A DNA stretch of 38,285 bases from an uncultured Clostridia bacterium (GTDB taxonomy: Bacteria; Bacillota; Clostridia; Oscillospirales; Ruminococcaceae). The stretch is from NCBI GenBank assembly GCA_947628615.1, contig CANRAO010000016.1:1-38285 (forward strand). Reading direction: 5' to 3'. The position numbers were made by a program, and so were the translations under genes. A model generated the notes under the pieces. It worked only from the letters and a program-made list of their open reading frames with translations. It did not search any database and was not told the DNA's origin. Shown here in pieces: positions 6,782 to 14,868 of the stretch (its first letter is position 1; the number at the start of each line of letters is the position of its first letter).

Positions 6782-7675
6782 ATGAAATCGCTTATTATGC
6801 TGGTTATGCGGAATACCAAGCTGTTTTTTAAGGATAAGGGAATGTTTTTTACTTCTCTGATAACGCCGATAATATTGCTAGTGCTTTATATTACCTTTTT
6901 GGGCAATGTTTTTCGTGATACTTTTTCTATGACTTTTCCAAAAGATTTTAACATACCTGAAAAGCTTATAAACGGTTGTGTAGGAGGTCAGCTTTTTTCA
7001 TCGCTTCTTGCTGTTTGCTGTATAACGGTTGCGTTTTGTTCTAATATGCTGATGGTTCAGGATAAGGTAACCGGTACCAGAAATGATTTGACCATTACAC
7101 CTGTTAAAAAATTTACCTTAGCTTTCGGCTACTATATTTCAACTGCTTTGACTACTTTAATTATTTGCTTGATTGCTGCAGCAGCGTCATTTATTTATCT
7201 TGCAAATGTCGGTTGGTATATGTCGGCGGCAGATGTTATGCTGATTATTTTAGACGTTTTCTTACTTGTAATGTTTGGTACTGCACTGTCGTCTATAATT
7301 AATTTCTTTCTCACATCACAGGGACAGATGTCTGCTGTTGGAACTATCATAAGCGCAGGCTATGGCTTTATCTGCGGAGCTTATATGCCGATTTCTCAGT
7401 TCGGCGGAGGTCTGCAAAAGGTTTTGTCTTTTTTACCCGGTACATACGGTACTTCTTTAATCCGAAATCACGCTATGAGGGGCGTGTTTAATGAAATGGA
7501 CTCACAGCATTTTCCGTCTCAGGTTATTGAGAACATTAAAGATTCTATCGACTGCAATCTGTATTTTTTCGGCGATAGGGTAAGCACAAGTGCAATGTAT
7601 GTTATTTTAGCGGGAGCTGTTGCCGTTTTGTTGCTTGTTTATGTTATTATTAACGCTTTGAAAATCAAAAAATAG
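6782..7675 (+). CDS. ABC-2 type exporter permease
   Basis: A 297-residue integral membrane protein with six predicted transmembrane segments (about residues 20-40, 70-92, 112-135, 147-170, 180-200 and 268-292), the pattern of ABC-2 permeases such as DrrB. The start codon follows the ATPase stop with no gap, and AAAGGGGGA lies within the end of the ATPase gene. It provides the membrane channel for the adjacent ATPase. The operon seems to end here; no clear terminator is visible before the next promoter. Confidence 0.9.
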   Translation: MKSLIMLVMRNTKLFFKDKGMFFTSLITPIILLVLYITFLGNVFRDTFSMTFPKDFNIPEKLINGCVGGQLFSSLLAVCCITVAFCSNMLMVQDKVTGTRNDLTITPVKKFTLAFGYYISTALTTLIICLIAAAASFIYLANVGWYMSAADVMLIILDVFLLVMFGTALSSIINFFLTSQGQMSAVGTIISAGYGFICGAYMPISQFGGGLQKVLSFLPGTYGTSLIRNHAMRGVFNEMDSQHFPSQVIENIKDSIDCNLYFFGDRVSTSAMYVILAGAVAVLLLVYVIINALKIKK

Positions 7676-7713
7676 GTTATAAAAATATTTTTTGTTTTCT
7701 AAAAAAATATTTA

Positions 7714-7742
7714 TTGACAAATTTATGAAAATATAGTATTAT
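7714..7742 (+). promoter_or_regulatory. Promoter of the FtsX-like permease pair
   Basis: TTGACA at 7714-7719, 17-bp spacer, TATTAT at 7737-7742. It gives the permease pair its own transcription start, apart from the TetR-ABC operon. Confidence 0.8.
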
Positions 7743-7783
7743 AAATTTAAGCCATTTGGTTTAGAGATAAACGGAGAAATACT

Positions 7784-9049
7784 ATGACTACATTAAAGTA
7801 TATTTTAAAAAACATATATATTTCAATGCGAAAATCCCCGGTGATTTTCGCATTATTTATATTATGTAATATTGTGTCAGTTCTTGTAATAGTTTTCTCT
7901 CACGGCGTTTATCAGAATTATGCGTCAAAAATGATTTCAAATGATTCAGACTGGCAATCAAAATGGATTGAAGATGATCCTTCAATCTCTTTTGGCAATA
8001 TAACAGAAACCTATGTAGCAGATAATGATGTTGTTACCAATTACTATGCCGACGGAGTAAGTACGCTTGGCGAGTTTAGACAGGTATTGGATCTGCTTGA
8101 TGAAAAAACAAAAAGCTCTTTTACAGGATTTTATATGATCTATAATTTTAAGGATACATATAATTTTAAAGCCGAAACAAATGAGAATATAACTATAACA
8201 AGCTCAGATGGTGATATTGATGATGACGGTAATCTTCTTATAAGCAGGCTTGAATATGATTCTTCTGCACATCAATACGGACTATATTCTGGTTTTGCTG
8301 AAAATGCTCGTATTTTAGAAGGAAGATATTTAAAACCACAGGAGGAGCTTGAAGGAAAACACGTTATTTATCTGCCTAGTGGTAGTGATACCAGCTTAAT
8401 AGGAAAGAAAGTCGAGTTTATGGGTATGCAATTAGAGGTAATCGGTGTTGCTGACCCTGAGGTTTTAGGTCAATATATAGTTCCTTTTAAACTGTTGCCT
8501 GATGATTTGACTTTTGATGAGGTAACTATAATGGCTGATAAGCCAATCAGCACTGAAACATATAGAAAAATTAAGGAAGCGTTTACAAGCATATACGGCG
8601 ATAGAGCAAACTTTCCTGAGTTTGAGACAGTAGACCCGACCGAGCAAACCTTCTATGCGTCAATTATGCTGATTTCAATAGCGTTATCTGTACTTGCTGC
8701 GATAAACCTTGCAATATTGTTCAGGTATATTATGCACACACGCAGAAAAACGCTTGCAATTTTCAGGCTGTCGGGCTGCACGAGAATAAAAATTCGCATA
8801 ATGTATTTGGCTGAGGTTGCAGGAATATCAATAATCATATTTGGATTATGTTCGGCGTTGTATCATTATATAATTATGCCTAAGCTGACGTTTGCATTTC
8901 CCAGAATAAAAGAGGTATACTCTTTAAATACATATTTATATCTGTTTGCAATATTTATAATTATTTTATTAGTGGCTATAAATATAATATTTTCGTTAAA
9001 GGTTGAAAAACAGCCTGTTGATATGTTAAAAAAGGCAGGTGATAAGTGA
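7784..9049 (+). CDS. FtsX/MacB-like ABC transporter permease, first of a pair
   Basis: A 421-residue membrane protein with FtsX-family topology: one transmembrane helix near residues 18-40, a large extracytoplasmic domain (about 45-285), then three helices near 288-313, 340-365 and 383-405. The segment AIFRLSGCTRIKIRIMYL before the third helix is typical of the FtsX permease domain. GGAG precedes the ATG. It is followed by a second permease with overlapping stop and start. No MacB-type ATPase is adjacent, so the ATPase must be elsewhere or lost. Confidence 0.82.
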   Translation: MTTLKYILKNIYISMRKSPVIFALFILCNIVSVLVIVFSHGVYQNYASKMISNDSDWQSKWIEDDPSISFGNITETYVADNDVVTNYYADGVSTLGEFRQVLDLLDEKTKSSFTGFYMIYNFKDTYNFKAETNENITITSSDGDIDDDGNLLISRLEYDSSAHQYGLYSGFAENARILEGRYLKPQEELEGKHVIYLPSGSDTSLIGKKVEFMGMQLEVIGVADPEVLGQYIVPFKLLPDDLTFDEVTIMADKPISTETYRKIKEAFTSIYGDRANFPEFETVDPTEQTFYASIMLISIALSVLAAINLAILFRYIMHTRRKTLAIFRLSGCTRIKIRIMYLAEVAGISIIIFGLCSALYHYIIMPKLTFAFPRIKEVYSLNTYLYLFAIFIIILLVAINIIFSLKVEKQPVDMLKKAGDK

Positions 9050-10254
9050 TGCTTTGGCTGGGGTTAAAAGAATTTTTCAGAAGAATTTATACTAATATAT
9101 TTACTGCACTTCAGTTATCAGCAGTGTTTTTGATTCTGTTGGCTATAGTATCAAGCGTTCAGTCAAGAACCGAGTTCTATCTGCCTGTAAAAGATCACCT
9201 TGAGGGTGAAGGTGTATATACAACGAGCATATCTGATGAAAACGGTATTATAAATGAAGATGATTTAATAAAAAAATATCCTGAGGTCGATTCAGTTTTT
9301 ACTTCTTATACACCTGATGTTTTTTATCTTGACAGTGATGGAAAATTCATTTCATACAATGATGAGATAATCAATATGTATACACCAAAGCTGGAATCGG
9401 GCAGGTGGTTTAAAAGTTCAGACAATTCGGCAAATACGCTTTACGGCGTCATAAGCAGCGGAAGCGGTTTAGAAGTAGATGATACAGTTTCGGTGACTAA
9501 TGTTACATATGATCAGAAAACCGACCCTACATTTACGCATCCGATAGAAAAGAATCTTACTGTAAAAATAATAGGAGTATTAGACGAAAAGGCACAGGTT
9601 TTCGGTGCAGACACATATATTACAGATAGCGACGATTTCAGAAATTTATACGGTGATTATGATGAATCGAAGATGCCGCTTTTGCTGCTCAGCCAGAGCC
9701 AGTTAAGCAAAAACGGTGTAAAATACACAATAAACGGCAATAAGCAGATAATAAAATATAAAAGCGGTTTATCAGATGAAAAAATCGAAGAACTGAATAA
9801 AGAGTTTAACTCTGTCAGTGTAATGACGTTGAACAAATTCAGTTCTGCCTCTAAGCTGTATGTATACGAGCAGATCATAAAACTGCTGCCGCTGCTTATC
9901 TGTATTGTATTACTTGTAATAGTAAGCACGGTTTCAATTTCGGCTCTTAATGTCAAAGGTGGCTTGAAAACGTATTCGATTTTCTACGTATGCGGTTCTG
10001 ACAGAGGACAGTGCTTAGGGGTATGTCTTATTAACAGTATACTTACTGCGGGTTTGGCGGCAGTCGTTTCTGTTATACTTATGAATGTTGGAAGTATAAG
10101 CGGTTTGCTGGGAGCAACTGTAATTAAGGCAAGCAGTTTGGGAATTCTGGCGTGTGCAATTGCGTTCATACTTCATATTATATGTTCTATGATTATGCCT
10201 ATAACGCTTATGAGCAAAGGAACATTAAAGGACAATCTGTCTGCAAATGAGTAG
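9049..10254 (+). CDS. FtsX-like ABC transporter permease, second of a pair
   Basis: A 401-residue partner of the preceding permease with the same layout: helix near residues 18-36, an extracytoplasmic domain of about 230 residues, then three helices near 278-300, 325-350 and 358-385. The ATG at 9049 overlaps the previous stop (GTGATG), so translation is coupled; a GTG at 9046 is the alternative start and would add one residue. The two probably form a heterodimer. The cargo could be a lipid, peptide or regulatory signal; nothing here tells which. Confidence 0.8.
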   Translation: MLWLGLKEFFRRIYTNIFTALQLSAVFLILLAIVSSVQSRTEFYLPVKDHLEGEGVYTTSISDENGIINEDDLIKKYPEVDSVFTSYTPDVFYLDSDGKFISYNDEIINMYTPKLESGRWFKSSDNSANTLYGVISSGSGLEVDDTVSVTNVTYDQKTDPTFTHPIEKNLTVKIIGVLDEKAQVFGADTYITDSDDFRNLYGDYDESKMPLLLLSQSQLSKNGVKYTINGNKQIIKYKSGLSDEKIEELNKEFNSVSVMTLNKFSSASKLYVYEQIIKLLPLLICIVLLVIVSTVSISALNVKGGLKTYSIFYVCGSDRGQCLGVCLINSILTAGLAAVVSVILMNVGSISGLLGATVIKASSLGILACAIAFILHIICSMIMPITLMSKGTLKDNLSANE

Positions 10255-10268
10255 TTTATACAGTGTGC

Positions 10269-10297
10269 TTGACATTTTTGCATAATAATTGTAAAAT
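10269..10297 (+). promoter_or_regulatory. Promoter of the cyclophilin lipoprotein gene
   Basis: TTGACA at 10269-10274, 17-bp spacer, TAAAAT at 10292-10297. It lies inside a longer open frame beginning at 10263, which shows that the true start is downstream at TTG 10332. Confidence 0.85.
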
Positions 10298-10331
10298 AAG
10301 TTATTGTAATTTAAAAACAGGAGATGTTATT

Positions 10332-10970
10332 TTGAAACGTATCAAAATTATTTTAACTGCAATACTTATGCTTATGATGTGTATGGGCTTAATAGGCTGT
10401 GGCGATAAAAGCGATTCTGATTCCGCAGAAAAGGGAATGCAGACAGGCAGCTTTGTAATTCAGTTGTTTCCGGAGTATGCACCGAAAACCGTTGAAAATT
10501 TTAAAAGTCTTGTTAAGTCAGGCTTTTATGACGGTCTTACATTTCACAGGGTAATGGACGGTTTTATGGCTCAGGGAGGAGATCCTGAGGGTACCGGTTT
10601 TGGCGGTTCTGATAAAACTATTGTTGGCGAATTTGCTCAGAACGGCTTTACGCAAAACACTCTTTCCCACACAAGAGGAGTTGTTTCTATGGCAAGGGGC
10701 GGTAATGATATGAATTCTGCGTCTAGTCAGTTCTTTATTTGTTTTGTAGACAGCACGTTTCTTGACGGTCAGTATGCGGCTTTCGGCAAGGTAAATGAAG
10801 AGGGTATGAAGGTCGTTGACAAGTTCCTTACAGTTGAGAGAACAGATTCAGGAGAAGAAAAAAACGTGCGTCCTGTTACGCCAATTACGATAAAATCAGC
10901 TAAAATGATAAACGAGACCTCTGACGGTCACGAGCAGGTAGAGATGACCGTTGAATATAAACCTGCATAA
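10332..10970 (+). CDS. Cyclophilin-type peptidyl-prolyl isomerase lipoprotein
   Basis: A 212-residue exported lipoprotein. The TTG start at 10332 is preceded by CAGGAG with 8-nt spacing. A signal peptide with lipobox GLIGC places the lipidated Cys at residue 23. The rest is one cyclophilin domain that catalyses cis-trans isomerisation of prolyl bonds: LTFHRVMDGFMAQGGDP carries the active-site Arg, Phe and Gln, and SQFFICFVDSTFLDGQYAAFGKV follows. The residue at the usual Trp position is Phe and the usual His is Tyr, as in many bacterial forms. It probably acts outside the membrane on secreted proteins. A terminator follows at 11056. Confidence 0.93.
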   Translation: MKRIKIILTAILMLMMCMGLIGCGDKSDSDSAEKGMQTGSFVIQLFPEYAPKTVENFKSLVKSGFYDGLTFHRVMDGFMAQGGDPEGTGFGGSDKTIVGEFAQNGFTQNTLSHTRGVVSMARGGNDMNSASSQFFICFVDSTFLDGQYAAFGKVNEEGMKVVDKFLTVERTDSGEEKNVRPVTPITIKSAKMINETSDGHEQVEMTVEYKPA

Positions 10971-11055
10971 TGCTGATTTATTCTATTGCCTTTGGGTAAT
11001 TCTTTAATGCAGTAACTTTTAGAAATACCGTGCTGAAAACAGCGATAAAAACAAG

Positions 11056-11086
11056 AGCGTTCGGAATTTTTCCGAACGCTTTTCTT
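11056..11086 (+). terminator. Rho-independent terminator
   Basis: AGCGTTCGGAA (11056-11066), loop TTT, TTCCGAACGCT (11070-11080), then TTTCTT. It closes the cyclophilin gene. Confidence 0.9.
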
Positions 11087-11114
11087 GTCTCTCGCTTCTG
11101 GCTTCTAGCCTTTA
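11087..11114. repeat. Heptad repeat block, four units
   Basis: Four tandem 7-mers, GTCTCTC GCTTCTG GCTTCTA GCCTTTA, of consensus GYYTCTA. They directly follow the terminator at 11056. A second block of the same heptad is at 11202-11222. Between the blocks, 11115-11201 has a 7-bp hairpin ACCGGAG-GTT-CTTCGGT (11182-11198) and a TCTGCC/GGCAGA inverted pair, but no gene. Confidence 0.75.
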
Positions 11115-11201
11115 ATTTTTTGTATCTAAGTACTAGTCTGCCAACTGTAACAATATTAAACTATCCAAAGGCGGCAGAGCTACCGGAGGTTCTTCGGTCT
11201 T

Positions 11202-11222
11202 GCTTCTAGTCTCTAGCCTCTA
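11202..11222. repeat. Heptad repeat block, three units, overlapping the yjbQ-like stop
   Basis: Three tandem 7-mers, GCTTCTA GTCTCTA GCCTCTA. On the minus strand they read TAGAGGC TAGAGAC TAGAAGC and supply both the last residues and the TAG stop codon of the YjbQ-like gene. Confidence 0.8.
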
Positions 11223-11604
11223 AATGCACAAAAAAACTTCTCATTCTCGGTCCGTCAAATTCAGTGAAATAAATGCCCTGCCAGGTACCCAAAAGAAGCC
11301 GTCCGTTTTTCACTATGACCGTTACAGAGCTTCCCATAACGCTTGCTTTCAGATGTGCGGCTGAATTACCCTCATCGTGTCTGAACTCAGGGCGGTCGGG
11401 GTAAGTTTCATTTAGAGCGAAAAGCAGGTCGGTTACGACGTCGGGATCGCAGTTTTCGTTGATAGTCATACCCGCTGTTGTGTGAGGATTGAAAACAACG
11501 CATATTCCGTCTTTCACTCCGCTTTTTGAAACAGCCTCCTGAACCATTCTTGTTACGTTATAAAAATTTTCTTTTTCAGTTTTCAGTGTGTATTCATAAA
11601 TCAA
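11206..11604 (-). CDS. YjbQ family protein (UPF0047)
   Basis: A 132-residue member of the YjbQ/UPF0047 family, annotated in some genomes as secondary thiamine-phosphate synthase. The family core is intact: HTTAGMTINENCDPDVVTDLL, then HDEGNSAAHLKASVMGSS and GRLLLGTWQGIYFTEFDGPR. The TTG start at 11604 was chosen because TAAGGAG lies about 10 nt upstream and the length then fits the family; an ATG 24 bp further upstream lacks such a site. The last residues (EARD) and the stop come from a heptad repeat, replacing the usual C-terminus. The true cellular role of this family is unsettled. Confidence 0.88.
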   Translation of the reverse strand: MIYEYTLKTEKENFYNVTRMVQEAVSKSGVKDGICVVFNPHTTAGMTINENCDPDVVTDLLFALNETYPDRPEFRHDEGNSAAHLKASVMGSSVTVIVKNGRLLLGTWQGIYFTEFDGPRMRSFFVHLEARD

Positions 11605-11626
11605 TTTGATCCACTCCTTAACAGTC

Positions 11627-11655
11627 ATAATAACACATAAGGAGATTTTTTTCAA
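11627..11655 (-). promoter_or_regulatory. Promoter of the yjbQ-like gene
   Basis: Minus strand: -35 TTGAAA (11650-11655), 17-bp spacer, -10 TATTAT (11627-11632). Its -35 stands 2 bp from the -35 of the divergent promoter at 11658. Confidence 0.75.
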
Positions 11656-11657
11656 TA

Positions 11658-11686
11658 TTGACGTGATACAATTATAATAGTATAAT
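11658..11686 (+). promoter_or_regulatory. Promoter of the yfhO-like gene
   Basis: TTGACG at 11658-11663, 17-bp spacer, TATAAT at 11681-11686. It is placed back-to-back with the promoter of the yjbQ-like gene. Confidence 0.82.
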
Positions 11687-11745
11687 AAATAGTAATAATT
11701 TTGTAAATATATTTAGTAATGTAAAAATAAAGGATGACATACTTT

Positions 11746-14253
11746 ATGAGAAAACAAAGAGTTGACTTAAAAAATAAAAAAGCAGCAGAGATGTATTTAA
11801 ACAGAACCAAGAGAAATTATCTGCTTGTTTTTTTCGTTGCTGCAATTATAATGATGATCATAATGCTGCCTCTTATGATATATAACGGCGGATATTTTCT
11901 CTATTACGGAGATTATAATTCACAGCAGATTCCTTTTTATAAGCACGTTCACGATGCCGTTGCAAACGGAGAATTGTTCGGTTGGGATTGGGGAACTGAT
12001 CTGGGTTCTCCGCTTTTGACTTCGTATTCCTTTTATAATATTGGCAGTCCGTTTTTTTGGATAACAGAGCTTTTTTCAGAGAATATTACAATAATGCTGA
12101 TCCCAATTTTACTTGCTGTAAAAACAGGTGTTGCGGCTATTACTTCATACGCATATATAGGCAGGTTCATATCAAATAAAAACGCTTGCTTTATCGGAGC
12201 AATGCTTTATGCATTTTCAGGATTTCAGGCGTATAACGTGTTTTTTAACCATTTTCACGACGCCGTAGCATTTTTTCCGTTGCTGCTTCTTGCCCTTGAA
12301 ATGAATATTCAGGACGGTAAAAAAGGAGTGTTCGGACTTTGCGTTGCACTCTGCGGTATTGTTAATTATTATTTCTTTATTGCCGAAGTCGTTTTTGTAA
12401 TAATATATTTCATAATAAGATGTACGGATAAGAGCTTTAAAGTTACATTTGCAAAGTTCCTGAAATTGGCGTTTGAGGCTGTTGCGGGTACATTTATTGC
12501 CTGCGTGATACTTGTGCCGTCGTATTACGCGATTTGTGACAATCCTCGTGTTGACGAGTATCTGACAGGAACTGATATGATAGTTTATCCTGATAAGTTT
12601 AGGATATTAAGAATAATTCAGAGCTTTTTTATGATGCCTGATCCGCCTGCAAGGGTCAATCTGTTTAATTCTCAAACAGCACGCTGGGCGTCTATTGCCG
12701 GTTATCTGCCTATGTTCTCAATGGCAGGGGTTATCGCATTTATGAGAGCTAAAAAGGGTAACTGGATGAAAACCCTGATTATAACTTCGATGATATTTGC
12801 GTTTGTTCCTGCACTCAACTCGGCTTTTCAGCTGTTTAAGGGAACATATTATGCACGCTGGTTTTTTATGCCGATACTTATAATGTGCGTTATGACGGCG
12901 TATGCCTTTGACGATAACAATTTATCTTCTGACGAGCCTGTCGATTTAAAGAAGGGAATACCCGCTGTTGTAATAGTTTTAGAGGCAAGTCTGGCAGTAT
13001 TTTTCCTTCCGACTGCAAATGATAACGGGGATTATGAGTTTTTCAAAATAGCTGAATATCCTGAATTGTTTTACATTCAGTTTATAGTTTCGGCTGCTTT
13101 GTTTGTAGAGCTTCTCGTTATAGTTTATTTCTTTAAAAGAAACAAAAAGTATGTAAGAGCAGTATCATTTGCAACCTGTTTGGCATGTGCAGTAAGTATG
13201 ATGTCTACTGTATATTACGGAATATCTCAAGGTCCTGATCCTGACGACTATATTTCTGTTGTTATTAAAGGCGGAGACAATATAGAACTTCCTTCATATG
13301 ATGAAGCAGGCTACTACAGAATTGAAACAAGTGAGAACACCGATAACTGGCCTATGCTTTGGGGATATTCTACTATTCGTGCGTTTAACAGTACAGTTTC
13401 TACTTCTATTATGAAATTCTATGATATGCTGGGAATAGAGCGTGATGTAGCCTCTCGACCTGATAAAGAATACTACGCTTTAAGAAGTCTGCTTTCGGTC
13501 AAGTATTTCTTTAATGAAATAAATATTGAAAATTCACAGTCAGACGGGAAGAAAAGCGGTTTGTTCGGAATAAACCGTTTCAGCAGTTTGTCTGAAAGCA
13601 GTGAGGATACAGAGGAAAGTCAAACTCTGGATATGTTTGGCTTTAATTATAAAAATACGCAGAACAGTTTTGACGTTTATGAGAATAAGTATTACATTCC
13701 TATGGGCTTTGCATACAACACCTATCTGACATATGATGAATTTGAAACTCTTTCAACCGAAGACAAAACAAGAAATCTTATTTCATCACTTGTTTTGAAC
13801 GATCGGCAGATCGAAACATATAAGGATATATTGACCCATTACGATATAGATGAGTATAACAGCGACAGTGCTTATACTATGGCTTGCAATGATAAGATTT
13901 TGAGATCATGTTCAGAGTTTAAACCTGACAGCAACGGATTTTCGGCTAAAATAAACCTGTCTGACAGTGCTCTTGTATTTTTCAGCGTGCCTTATGACAA
14001 AGGCTTTACAGCTTATGTGAACGGCAAAAAAACCGATATAGAAGAAGTCGACGGGGGACTTTCAGCAGTTTTATGCGGTAAGGGCGAAAATGAGATTCGA
14101 TTTGATTTTGAGCTTTACGGCATAAGACAGGGAATTGCATTGTCGCTTTTGGGAATAGTTCTTCTTGCAGGATATGTTCTGGTTTGCCGAAGGCTGTCAA
14201 GCATAAGAAAGGTAAAGGAAAAGGTAAAGTCGGTTGATTTTTACGAGGAATAA
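11746..14253 (+). CDS. YfhO-like polytopic membrane protein
   Basis: An 835-residue membrane protein of the YfhO family. A conserved extracytoplasmic motif follows the first helix (YYGDYNSQQIPFYKH and WDWGTDLGSP), then about a dozen transmembrane segments up to residue 490. A soluble C-terminal region of about 300 residues and one last helix near 800-822 follow. Family members are GT-C-like proteins linked to glycosylation of teichoic acids or other wall polymers in Firmicutes; acceptor and donor are unknown here. Start ATG 11746 fits AAAGGA at 11728-11733; ATG 11734 would overlap that site. The Nudix gene follows after a short gap and may be co-transcribed. Confidence 0.88.
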   Translation: MRKQRVDLKNKKAAEMYLNRTKRNYLLVFFVAAIIMMIIMLPLMIYNGGYFLYYGDYNSQQIPFYKHVHDAVANGELFGWDWGTDLGSPLLTSYSFYNIGSPFFWITELFSENITIMLIPILLAVKTGVAAITSYAYIGRFISNKNACFIGAMLYAFSGFQAYNVFFNHFHDAVAFFPLLLLALEMNIQDGKKGVFGLCVALCGIVNYYFFIAEVVFVIIYFIIRCTDKSFKVTFAKFLKLAFEAVAGTFIACVILVPSYYAICDNPRVDEYLTGTDMIVYPDKFRILRIIQSFFMMPDPPARVNLFNSQTARWASIAGYLPMFSMAGVIAFMRAKKGNWMKTLIITSMIFAFVPALNSAFQLFKGTYYARWFFMPILIMCVMTAYAFDDNNLSSDEPVDLKKGIPAVVIVLEASLAVFFLPTANDNGDYEFFKIAEYPELFYIQFIVSAALFVELLVIVYFFKRNKKYVRAVSFATCLACAVSMMSTVYYGISQGPDPDDYISVVIKGGDNIELPSYDEAGYYRIETSENTDNWPMLWGYSTIRAFNSTVSTSIMKFYDMLGIERDVASRPDKEYYALRSLLSVKYFFNEINIENSQSDGKKSGLFGINRFSSLSESSEDTEESQTLDMFGFNYKNTQNSFDVYENKYYIPMGFAYNTYLTYDEFETLSTEDKTRNLISSLVLNDRQIETYKDILTHYDIDEYNSDSAYTMACNDKILRSCSEFKPDSNGFSAKINLSDSALVFFSVPYDKGFTAYVNGKKTDIEEVDGGLSAVLCGKGENEIRFDFELYGIRQGIALSLLGIVLLAGYVLVCRRLSSIRKVKEKVKSVDFYEE

Positions 14254-14278
14254 TTTAGACTCTTTTGAAAGGAATAGA

Positions 14279-14824
14279 GTGATCAATATGCACTTAGAGG
14301 AAAAAACCATATCTGTTAAAAAGATTTATGACGGAAAGATAATTAATGTAACACGTGAAAAGATTTTGCTTGAAAACAAGTCCGAAGCGTATCGAGAGGT
14401 AGTTCATCATTCGGGAGGGGTTTGCATTCTGCCGATAACCAGTAATAATGAGATAGTATTTGTCAAGCAGTACAGGTATCCGTTTAAAGAGGTTTTGTTA
14501 GAAATTCCTGCCGGAAAGCGTGAAGAGGGGGAAGACCCTAAAAATTGCGGAATAAGAGAGTTAAAAGAAGAGGTCGGCGCAGAAGCGGAAAGTATAACCT
14601 ATTTAGGCAAGCTCTATCCGACGGTCGCATACGATACGGAAGTTATTTATATGTATATGGCTCAAAATCTCAGCTTTGGTGAGCAGAATTTAGATGATGA
14701 TGAATTTCTCGATATAGTGAAAATACCTTTGCAAAAGGCTTATGAGATGGTTTTTAATGATGAAATTCCAGACGCTAAAACCCAGATAGCGATACTCAAG
14801 GCGTGGTTTATACTGAAAAAATAA
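14279..14824 (+). CDS. Nudix hydrolase, ADP-ribose pyrophosphatase-like
   Basis: A 181-residue Nudix protein. The full Nudix box is present (GKREEGEDPKNCGIRELKEEVGA, matching GX5EX7REUXEEXGU), preceded by VKQYRYPFKEVLLEIPAG, the usual lead-in of ADP-ribose pyrophosphatases. It would hydrolyse ADP-ribose or a related nucleoside diphosphate sugar with Mg2+. GTG 14279 lies 5 nt after AAAGGA and was chosen as start; ATG 14288 would be 14 nt away and give 178 residues. It ends at a bidirectional terminator. No NAD or thiamine operon surrounds it. Confidence 0.9.
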   Translation: MINMHLEEKTISVKKIYDGKIINVTREKILLENKSEAYREVVHHSGGVCILPITSNNEIVFVKQYRYPFKEVLLEIPAGKREEGEDPKNCGIRELKEEVGAEAESITYLGKLYPTVAYDTEVIYMYMAQNLSFGEQNLDDDEFLDIVKIPLQKAYEMVFNDEIPDAKTQIAILKAWFILKK

Positions 14825-14832
14825 TGAATAAT

Positions 14833-14863
14833 AAAAAGCGATAAGATTTTCTTATCGCTTTTT
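14833..14863. terminator. Bidirectional Rho-independent terminator
   Basis: AAAAAGCGATAAGA (14833-14846), loop TTT, TCTTATCGCTTTTT (14850-14863). It separates the Nudix gene from the convergent MATE gene. Confidence 0.93.
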
Positions 14864-14868
14864 ATATG

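Noticed and set aside
10263-10331. Upstream extension of the cyclophilin gene
   Set aside because: It contains the promoter, and the extra residues would destroy the lipoprotein signal peptide.
11115-11201. Third hairpin-array element between the heptad blocks
   Set aside because: Only one clean hairpin is present and there is no long direct repeat touching its end, so it does not match the plan of the other two.
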